From Adiantum capillus-veneris (lineage: Eukaryota > Streptophyta > Polypodiopsida > Polypodiales > Pteridaceae), in NCBI GenBank assembly GCA_014529385.2, contig CM043962.1, positions 49,692,098-49,756,097 of the forward strand: a stretch of 64,000 nucleotides of DNA, read 5' to 3'. This document shows positions 56,796-64,000 of this stretch, in pieces (position 1 is the stretch's first letter; each line of letters opens with the position of its first letter). The notes beneath the pieces are model-generated. The model did not search any database. It saw only the letters and a list, made by a program, of their open reading frames with translations, and was not told the DNA's origin. The position numbers and the translations under genes are program-made.

Positions 56796-57465
56796 TGAAT
56801 GTGAAAGTGACCTATGACACTACCGCAAGCTAAAGGCCTATCAAATGGTCTCAAAACCTCACAAAACTCAAGGGAAGTCCTACACACACTAGTAGGCCGC
56901 TATCCCTATGGTCTCTGACCCCAAACCCTACCCCAATACCCCTATGAAACAATCGCGTAGAATGTCTGGTTGAGTATGACAGGTCACTATTTTTGAAACC
57001 TTATATGCCTAAACTGTTGCTCTACTCACCCTTGTCACGTGGATATGTTTAAACAGACAAACAGACAACTACAACTCACCAAAACTCTGATTGAAGCTCG
57101 CCGGTGAAGCTCCCGAGCCGAGACCGAACGCGTGAGCTGTTGATGTCTCCGTGTAGCTCTCCGCATGGGTAATGTTGCTGCTCTCCGTTCGCGATTACGA
57201 CCTCTCTCTCTCTCTCTCTCTCTCTCTCAGTCACACACAGTATGACACAAAGAAGATAAGGATATGATAATAATCATTAAGTGTTTCTAAAGTTACAAAA
57301 TTGGGTTTTATGCCCTCAACCTTGGGATGCCATAATGTCAAGATTACTTACTCTAATCCAGATTTTTACAAGCTGGAAGCTCTGGAGTAGCCCCAAATAA
57401 TGTACATGGTGAAGTGAATCCGTCAATTACAATTTAAGCCTCAAAGAGTATGTGTCCAGTTAACA
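56796..57465 (-). mobile_element. Possible LTR of an older minus-strand element, split by the copia insertion
   Basis: On the minus strand it starts TGTTAACTGG directly after a polypurine tract (57466-57478, AGGAAGGGGGGAG, identical to the tract at 22678-22690). It holds a (GA)n run at 57205-57228 (plus strand CT) and continues beyond the copia element to about 51870. The far end is not clear, and a second copy was not found. Confidence 0.45.
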
Positions 57466-57478
57466 CTCCCCCCTTCCT
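57466..57478 (-). other. Polypurine tract (minus strand AGGAAGGGGGGAG)
   Basis: It precedes TGTTAAC, a plausible LTR start, and is identical to the tract at 22678-22690. Two different LTR families thus share the same tract. Confidence 0.6.
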
Positions 57479-57623
57479 AGCTCATGTCGTCCCTTGACAT
57501 GACTTCAGAGATGAAGCTAGACCAAGCTGCACAGCACAAGGGCAAGATATGCTTACAACCGTAGAAGAAAAAGGATTTCAAGAACAAATGGACAAAGAAA
57601 TAGAGTTTTACTAGAAGCAAGCT

Positions 57624-58259
57624 ATGGAAGAAGAACGCAAATTGCTACATGCTCTTTTAGGGAGTCAGAAGACTGCAGAGCAGTTACGAGAGAAGCGGAT
57701 AGCACATGTGCTACCAATGCCATTGTTAAAATATGAGCAGTTAGCAATCAAAAAGAAATTAGAGCAAGAGGAGCAAGTGCCTCTCTTTGATGGAGATATC
57801 CGCTCATATGAAGATGCCAAAAGGATAATTGATAGTCAGCCCAGATGGAGAAAACAATGCCTTCTAGACAACCCAAGGTATCTAATCAACTTGGTGGAAG
57901 CACCTAAAGAGCTACGGGAAGATCCCACTTTCTGCCCTACTTTTAGAGCACAAAGCTATGAGAAGGCTGCGACAATGGTGAAGAAGTACCCAACATGGTT
58001 AAATTACCCGGTTTTGCCTGGATCCCCGTTTGGAGAGAGAATAATAATATCTTATATGGTGAAAACCCTAAAGGGTGCCATACAAGAATATTGTGGATCT
58101 CTAGACCTCTCCTGCAGGATGCTCTCAAAGATCTGCAAGACACTTTTGGCTTGCCTTACTGCTTTCACGCTAGATGTATGCTCTCTATCGGAATTTTTGA
58201 ATCCTTATACACAGGAAGCAAAAATAGCTTGGTTGATAATGTGTCTAGGCCTCATGTAG
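57624..58259 (+). CDS. Unrecognised ORF, 211 codons
   Basis: It starts at ATG 57624. Residues 1-60 are a charged helical stretch (EEERKLLHALLGSQKTAEQLREKRI, YEQLAIKKKLEQEEQ). Residues 60-140 have a clear, non-repetitive character (FDGDIRSYEDAKRIIDSQP, RYLINLVEAPKEL, SYEKAATMVKKYPTWLNY). The last ~70 residues are less convincing, and another plus frame (57995-58264) continues with IPVWRENNNILYGEN, suggesting a frameshift near 58010. It lies in the presumed internal region upstream of the minus-strand LTR but on the opposite strand. No family is recognised. It could be a captured gene fragment. Confidence 0.45.
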   Translation: MEEERKLLHALLGSQKTAEQLREKRIAHVLPMPLLKYEQLAIKKKLEQEEQVPLFDGDIRSYEDAKRIIDSQPRWRKQCLLDNPRYLINLVEAPKELREDPTFCPTFRAQSYEKAATMVKKYPTWLNYPVLPGSPFGERIIISYMVKTLKGAIQEYCGSLDLSCRMLSKICKTLLACLTAFTLDVCSLSEFLNPYTQEAKIAWLIMCLGLM

Positions 58260-58353
58260 ATTGATCTTAGACCTACGTAAGGATTTGGAGAGTCTCCGGG
58301 AGCGCCAAACTCATTTTTATTTTTTTGAGTTGCAGGGCGTCGCTATGTGTGTT

Positions 58354-58354
<1 letters not shown>

Positions 58355-58425
<71 letters not shown>

Positions 58426-58431
58426 TCTCTC

Positions 58432-58524
<93 letters not shown>
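58355..58524. repeat. (CT)n microsatellite, ~170 bp
   Basis: CT dinucleotides with two single CCC interruptions (about 58420 and 58440). It abuts the MITE on its left. Confidence 0.98.
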
Positions 58525-58528
<4 letters not shown>

Positions 58529-58782
58529 ACTAGGTTGTACATAAGTTTGTGACGCTCACTGCCCGACGTTAAAACTCACAAAAATACCGGCGTTGCTATG
58601 TGCATCGCTATGTGTGTCGCTATATAGCGACGTCGCAAAATTTTGTGTCGCTATATAGCGACGTCGTGAAATTTTGTGTCGCTAAATAGCACACACATAG
58701 CGATGCACATAGCAACACCGGTATTTTTGTGATTTTTAACGTCGGGCAATGAGCGTCGCACATTTTGTACAACCTAGTAGTG
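58525..58782. mobile_element. CACTA-type MITE, 258 bp
   Basis: The ends are CACTACTAGGTTGTACA and its reverse complement. The inverted arms extend about 95 bases (shared 'gacgctcactgcccgacgtt', 'aaaaataccggcgttgctat', 'gtgcatcgctatgtgtg'). The centre holds two tandem copies of a ~33-bp unit, 'tgtcgctatatagcgacgtcg', each itself palindromic. CACTA ends suggest the CACTA (EnSpm) superfamily. No 3-bp target duplication can be read because both flanks are dinucleotide repeats. Confidence 0.75.
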
Positions 58783-58784
<2 letters not shown>

Positions 58785-58868
<84 letters not shown>

Positions 58869-58889
58869 GAGAGAGATAGATAGATAGAT
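58785..58889. repeat. (GA)n tract with (GATA)n at its right end
   Basis: GA run from about 58789 to 58875, followed by GATAGATAGATAG. It is complementary to the (CT)n on the other side of the MITE. It is also the 3' tail or target of the LINE. Confidence 0.97.
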
Positions 58890-58920
58890 TTTATTATCGT
58901 CCTCGGAGGTCAAATATGAC

Positions 58921-60486
58921 CTATGGGACCAAAGTTACATGTGATGTAGTATGTGTATGGCTAATGAGTGACTCTCGATGCTCCAAAATTGTAGTGATGA
59001 GAGTCGCAATGGAGAGCCCACACTTTGGCTGGGAGAGGAAAGTGTGTAGGTCTAAGTTATGGCTGAAAATGTGAGAGAAGCAAGTTCGGATGTGATCAAA
59101 AGCTGGGCACTCTAGCAGTGTGTGGTACTCAGACTCTCGAACTTGCAGTGAGCATAATGTGCACAATCGATTTGACTCTTCTCCATTGCCCCAACGCCCT
59201 ATCTCGCATCGAAGGAAATGGGAGCTAAGCCGAATCGCTGCAATAGTGCGTATCGCGGACAAGGGAATAGGCTCAAGCATGTAAGTGTGAGTACGGTTTC
59301 CTCTCTCAGCGAAGAACATGGTTTTGTAGTTGGGGGCAATATAGGTGGTGTAATGTATGAAGCGTGACCCACCGGATTTCTCCCAAGCCGTAATACATTG
59401 GCATTGTAGAAAAGCTTCATTCACTTGAGAGTCAATTGAAGCATCATGTAGCAAGTGTAATGCATCCCATCTCCCAAACCACTTCTTTATGTCTTGCATC
59501 CATCCCGTGCTCAAGATCTTGCTTTTATGCGTCTTTTGAACTTTTTTGCTTGCTTCCCATGCAATTGTAGGAAGTCGATGTGAGGGGTTTTGACGCATCT
59601 TTATCATGTACTCCACAACCCTTTCCATGCCCATAACCTCAATTGGAAGAGATCCCGACTCAAGAAGTAGGAGCATATATGGTGTTTGTGTCTTAACTTG
59701 GAGAAAGTTTGTAAGAAAACGCTTTTGGACATTCTCAAACTCTTTCCAAGTAGACTTTGAGATGCTCCCGCCCCACACTTCAACTCCATAAAGAAGAACC
59801 GGTGTCACCAATGCATCAAAAAGATACTTCTTGAGAACCCAACACTTGATGTTTCCCGCATTACACATGTTCTCAAATGCATAATATGCTCTCTTTCCCG
59901 CTTCCAAACGACGCATAGCACATTCATGCCACTTGTGATTGGATGGAACCTCAAGGCCAAGGTACTTAAAGCTCTCAACAACTTCAAGTGTCTCGTTGTT
60001 GTACACAATGCATGGCTTCTCCTTATGGTTGGTTTTCACAAGCATAACCTTTGTTTTGGATTCATTTACAATCAGCCCACTATGCAAGCAAAAGTTCTCA
60101 AGGACAACCATAAGCTTTTGTTCATCTTCTGAAGTGTGTGCTAGAAGCACTATATCATCCGCATACAACAAAAGCATGATTACCGCATTGCAAATAGTGA
60201 CCTCTTCAATGCCTTCTTCTTGCATAAAGTCAAGTACCATTTGTTCCAATTGATCGATGCATATACCAAAGAGAGTTGGTGACAATGGACATCCTTGTTT
60301 AACCCCAATAGTGCTTACAAAAATTTCTGAAATTTCTCTTCCCGTGCGCAATTGACAAATGACCTTCTCATAGATTCGAGAAACCGCAAGCATAAACTCA
60401 CTTGGCACTTGGAGTTCTTCCATCCTTCTCCACAAATTGTTACGTGGAATCATATCAAAGGCTTTCTTAAAGTCCACAAACAACAA
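58921..60486 (-). pseudogene. LINE ORF2, reverse transcriptase core and C-terminus
   Basis: Open for 521 codons. It has LFVDFKKAFDMIPRNNLWRR, IGVKQGCPLSPTLFGICIDQ, the catalytic YADD (LLLYADDIVLLAHT), VNESKTKVMLV and FKYLGLEVPSN, all in non-LTR RT order. Then come a thumb and long C-terminal domain and CTLCSLQVRESEYHTLLEC, a CCHC-like motif common at LINE ORF2 ends. The stop is at 58921-58923. It joins the upstream RT segment by a frameshift between 60450 and 60486. Confidence 0.95.
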
Positions 60487-61430
60487 TACAATCGCTTGCC
60501 TTTCAACCGACTTTCCTCCATGAGAACACGAAGAGTGACAAGATGATCAATGGTGCTATGGCATCGACGAAAACCCGCTTGTCCCTTTGCACGCTTGTCA
60601 TTCTCTTCAGCCCAATCACTCAATTTCATCTCCATTATGCACCCAAACAACTTTGCCATAAGAGACCCAATCATTATAGTCCGGTAGTTGCTTATATTCT
60701 TTACATCCCCTCCTTTATGCAAAGGCTTAACCCAATTAGTACTCCAATCATAAGGCATACCATGTTGAAGTGCAAGGTTGAACATATCACACATCCACTC
60801 ATGGGTAAAATCTCCCGTCCATTTGATCATCTCCGGCTTGATACCTTGAAGATCTCCCGCTTTGCGAGTGGCCAACTTTTCAAGCCCACTGCATACATCC
60901 TCAATAGTAAAAAAAGACGGCATACATGGGAGTGAACCATAAAATGGCATTTTTTCAGTATTTGCTTGCTCATATAATTGCCTACAATGTGTGTACATAT
61001 CCACTAAACTCAAGTTACCAAAATTCTCAACCCGCTTGCCTCTCAAGTTTCTCCAAAATCTTCCACATGCATGTGCCTTTTCTTGGACTTGAAATTCTTG
61101 TTGCTTTACTTCCCATCTTCTTCTCTTCTTTTGAATCAATGCCTTGTATGTATGCAAATGACTTTGATAGTTGTCTTTGTCCATAGTTGCATCAAGATTT
61201 ATCAAGGACTTTCGAGCATCTTGACATTCTTTATCAAACCACCTTTTGCGTGATCTATCTTTGTTGATACCATGGAGATGCTTTATAGCAAAGCATTCTT
61301 CCGCACAAGAACAAATAGCTTTCTTGAAAGATTCCCATTTAGTTTCCAATGGTGCATCACATTGAAGCTTTGTCATCCATAATTTTTGCTCAACCATTTC
61401 AATGTACATTGGTGCCCGTTTGAAATCCAT
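60450..61430 (-). pseudogene. LINE ORF2, RT N-terminal part
   Basis: 326 open codons with RT-0/1 features: WFDKECQDARKSLINLDA, KKRRRWEVKQQEF, then MIKWTGDFTHEWMCDMFNL, VKPLHKGGDVKNISNYRTI and KGQAGFRRCHSTIDHLVTLR. The frame is lost at the end of the FRRCHST region, right before the FDFKKAFD-equivalent motif. A stop and gap of about 100 bases separate it from the endonuclease. Confidence 0.93.
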
Positions 61431-61532
61431 ACATAGTGATAACTTCTCTTTCCTTTGGCTGAGATTATCATGCTTAGTTGCTTCTCCACATGAAAGGTCA
61501 ATACATAAGCTGCCATGGTCGGATTCCGGGGT

Positions 61533-62311
61533 CTATTGACCAAACATAAAACTCTTTATGCGATACATGATGGCTTCAGAGAGTAGCATATAGTCAATCA
61601 CACTATCCCCATTATGTCTCCTACATGTAAATCCATTGGTTCCACTCCACAAAGATACACCATTGGCAATGAGCATACCCATGCTATTACACATGTGTAA
61701 AAGTAACTTTCCATAGTGATCCGGCTCTTTCCCATCCATTGAAGTACGATCATACAAGTGAACTTCCTCCAACTCCCTTGAAATGTATGGCATATCAAAT
61801 TGTTGAGTATCATGTTGCAATGTTTTTGTGCGAGCATTCATATCCCCAAATACAATAACATAACCTTCACCTTTGAAATAAGCAATGTCCTCTTCCAATC
61901 AGAAAATGGTTGATCTCTATCCATGCAAGCATAAAAGGGAGAATCATGATGAGGAATGTAGCAACCGGCTACAAAAATGGGTGCTCTTTTTGGTGTCATA
62001 ATTTTCAGCCATACATAATGTTTGTACTTGTCATCTTTCACAATTGATACAAAATCTTCCAATCCTTTCTTAACCATACATGCTAACCCTCCTTGTCCTC
62101 TTCGTTGCTTGAGATTCTTTGACCACATCAATGAATGTACATTGTAATCCTCCAAGCCGTTAATCCTTTGTGTATCATGCTCCCAAGTTTCAACAAGAAG
62201 TACAAAATCGGCTTTGCTTGTTAGTTCATCAATGCCAACCCCTGCATTCCATGGGTATCCATTACAATTACAAAAGCATATTTTCAATTGTAACTCGGTC
62301 TCATAGGTCAC
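61533..62311 (-). pseudogene. LINE ORF2, AP-type endonuclease
   Basis: Segment 62311-61838 encodes LKICFCNCNGYPWN, ADFVLLVETWEHD (catalytic Glu), QRRGQGGLACMVKKG and VAGCYIPHHDSPF. After a frameshift, 61898-61533 gives VIVFGDMNARTK, NGVSLWSGTNGFTCRRHNG and DSVIDYMLLS. These match the order of an L1 AP endonuclease. The final SDH-type histidine is not obvious, but the domain is otherwise complete. Confidence 0.9.
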
Positions 62312-62317
62312 GCATCC

Positions 62318-63268
62318 CTATTTGCTTGAGAGACTTGCCTCCTCCTTGGGCACATTTTCTTCGTGAGAGATCTCCTTGTTTTTATTATTCTTTTCCTCAT
62401 ATACCTTGCGATGCATATTTTGTTGCTTAATAGTGCGATCTTCACATACAAAAAATTTTGTATCCCTCAAATAGATCCAACTATTATCAAGGATAATCTT
62501 TCGCTTGGTCTCATCCGGCATGGTGCATACAATTGGCCGTTCTCCCGAGCGAGGAGCTCCTTGCTTTCCCACTCTATGTGCTCCATAGACCATAACTCCG
62601 GACATGCCAAAGTGGGTTTTGAAGAAATCTTCAATAACAATGGCAAGAGAAGGAGGTGTCTCTAACTTCTCTTCGGGAATTCCACGAATAACAATGTTCT
62701 TGGAACGTCGCTCCCGTTCCTTCAACTCCTCCACATCCACATTCTCAACATTCTTTGTTTGAACCATAGCTTGCATGAGTGAGGAATTAGAAACCACATT
62801 GCTACCACATACATCAACCCAAGACTTGTTTGTACATACATTTTTCATGTCGCATACATCCCGGCTCATAGTGTCAAATTTCTCCTCTTTCAATACATGG
62901 TCATGCTCTACTTTGCTCATCCGCTCCTTCAAAGCATTCAAGTCCACAAGAGAGCGTTTACATTCCTTGACTTCCTCTTCAAGTTGCATCAAACATGTTG
63001 TTTGCATCTCAAGTGTCCTCTTGAGATTCTCATTCTCAACCACAAGTACCCTTAGTGTGCCATTCTCCATTGCAAGTGCTCGTAAGTCTTCGCCTTGTTT
63101 GTTTACGGTCTCTTGCAATGATACCAAGTACGCCATGATCATGGTTTCCGATGTCGTTGGTTGGGTGGTTGTGTTGCTATCTCCACACTTAGGATATTTT
63201 GGATCATTTTCCACAATGGTTGTGGACCTTGTTGAAGAAGAAGAACCCTTGCGAGTGCCGGAAGACAT
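62318..63268 (-). CDS. LINE ORF1 protein (coiled coil plus RNA-binding domain)
   Basis: An intact 316-codon ORF from ATG 63268. Residues 1-45 are Ser/Thr-rich. About 50-150 form a heptad-rich coiled coil (RVLVVENENLKRTLEMQ, LEEEVKECKRSLVDL, MSKVEHDHVLKEEKFD), expected to trimerise. Residues 185-280 look like the RRM plus C-terminal domain of L1 ORF1 proteins: RERRSKNIVIRGIPEEKLE, then VYGAHRVGK, IVCTMPDETKRKIILDNSW, FVCEDRT and HRKVYEE. The K/E-rich tail ends just before ORF2. ORF1p binds LINE RNA and acts in retrotransposition. It is the most intact coding region of this LINE. Confidence 0.85.
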   Translation of the reverse strand: MSSGTRKGSSSSTRSTTIVENDPKYPKCGDSNTTTQPTTSETMIMAYLVSLQETVNKQGEDLRALAMENGTLRVLVVENENLKRTLEMQTTCLMQLEEEVKECKRSLVDLNALKERMSKVEHDHVLKEEKFDTMSRDVCDMKNVCTNKSWVDVCGSNVVSNSSLMQAMVQTKNVENVDVEELKERERRSKNIVIRGIPEEKLETPPSLAIVIEDFFKTHFGMSGVMVYGAHRVGKQGAPRSGERPIVCTMPDETKRKIILDNSWIYLRDTKFFVCEDRTIKQQNMHRKVYEEKNNKNKEISHEENVPKEEASLSSK

Positions 63269-63498
63269 TGTATGTAAAATAGGAGATGAGAATCAATTTT
63301 TTTGAACCTGTTCACTTCTGAAATGCTGCTACAGAAATGCCTTTCATAACTCTAAAAATTTCTGTCTTTACATCAATGCGTAGAGGACTTCGTGCTCTTC
63401 GATTGAGGCTATAGATCACCCAAATCAGAGTTCGGATGAAGAAGTTATGATCAAAAGAGTGGATTGCTGTCTACTAGGTCAAAAAACGGCTGCGTTTT

Positions 63499-63499
<1 letters not shown>

Positions 63500-63551
<52 letters not shown>

Positions 63552-63655
63552 AGAGTTAGAGAAAGAAAATAGAGAGAGAGGTGGAAGAGAGAGAGTGTGA
63601 AGAAAAGAGAGAAGAGAGAGAGAGAGAGAGAGAAGAAGAAGAAGAAGAAGAAGAT
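63500..63655. repeat. (GA)n-rich tract with (GAA)n
   Basis: (GA) runs at 63502-63549 and 63617-63632, followed by (GAA)n at 63633-63652. It lies directly upstream of the LINE 5' end. Confidence 0.95.
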
Positions 63656-63660
63656 GATGC

Positions 63661-64000
63661 TACTTTTTCCAGGTCCTCCATCAGTTGGACTACATTGTTG
63701 GCAGTGAGGCCATTGATTTTATGTCTCAATGTGACAGAGGTTTGGGGAGATTGATGTGGATTGATTCATATTCTACTTGGTATTTGCCTGTCACTTTTGT
63801 GATGGAGCAAAATTGGCTTTCCAGAACCTCCCTCATCCTTTTTTTAGCAAGGCATGCAACAACTTTCTTTGGTATGGATGAGTAGTCACTCAGTAGATGG
63901 ATGGTGGAGATGATACAAGGCATATTGGTAGGCCACATGGTGCCTTGCTTTACCGACCTTCAGGCTTTGGATTAGACACAGGGTTAAGGATATTGTAAGA
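63661..64000. other. No supported gene
   Basis: Overlapping short frames on both strands (63685-63938) show no family resemblance. Nothing else is visible before the window ends. Confidence 0.4.

Larger units (their letters stand above)
58890..63500 (-). mobile_element. L1-like LINE retrotransposon, nearly full length, between two (GA)n tracts
   Basis: On the minus strand, ORF1 (63268-62318) precedes ORF2 (about 62311-58921), which holds an endonuclease, RT and a C-terminal zinc-knuckle-like motif. About 30 bases after the ORF2 stop the sequence becomes AATAAAATCTATC and then a (TC)n run (minus strand). Upstream, ~230 bases of 5' untranslated region lead to a second GA tract. Frameshifts in ORF2 make this copy defective. 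Confidence 0.93.

Noticed and set aside
58261-58552. Ser-Leu or Arg-Glu repeat frames
   Set aside because: Products of the (CT)n tract next to the MITE.

Overview
This window is plant nuclear DNA made almost entirely of transposable elements. The evidence is Ty3/gypsy and Ty1/copia elements with plant-type primer-binding sites (a tRNA-iMet site in the copia element, a 'TGGCACCGTTGCCGGGGA' site in a gypsy-type LTR), a Tat-type gypsy element with a second RNase H domain, an L1-type LINE, short GT-AG introns, and very abundant (CT)n/(GA)n microsatellites. A seed-free land plant such as a fern is my best guess, but the sequence alone does not settle it. I see no bacterial operon, tRNA, rRNA or CRISPR array, and no clearly intact housekeeping gene.

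Layout. 1-6.8 kb: a decayed minus-strand Ty3/gypsy element with an unusual retropepsin-like ORF downstream of its integrase. 6.8-11.5 kb: repeat copies, a truncated LTR with its PBS, and a tandem duplication. 11.5-15.6 kb: a second decayed minus-strand gypsy element. 15.6-22.7 kb: repeats, a large TA/CA microsatellite, two related LTRs and a head-to-head LTR junction. 22.7-26.2 kb: decayed non-coding sequence with local tandem duplications. 26.2-35.0 kb: a young, well-delimited plus-strand Tat-type gypsy element with two ~1.57-kb LTRs, a PBS and a PPT. Its reverse-transcriptase core is deleted and it carries several stops. 35.0-37.6 kb: gag and protease remnants of another gypsy element. 38.8-39.65 kb: a coiled-coil ORF with a long (CT)n tract.

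40.1-49.8 kb is the most interesting part. It is a ~9.66-kb segment bounded by 44-bp imperfect terminal inverted repeats (37/44 matches). Its minus strand carries a multi-segment DDE-transposase-like gene followed by a gene whose C-terminal domain is a histone H3 fold with CENH3-like features. Its plus strand carries two unrecognised multi-exon genes. A ~447-bp near-palindrome lies between the two convergent gene sets. I interpret the whole as a large DNA transposon with cargo.

49.8-58.3 kb: a decayed ORF, a solo LTR, a structurally complete copia element with 5-bp TSDs inserted in what looks like another LTR, and one unrecognised ORF. 58.35-58.88 kb: a (CT)n - CACTA-type MITE - (GA)n foldback. 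58.9-63.5 kb: a minus-strand L1-like LINE (ORF1 and ORF2) sitting between two (GA)n tracts. The last ~340 bases hold nothing I can identify.
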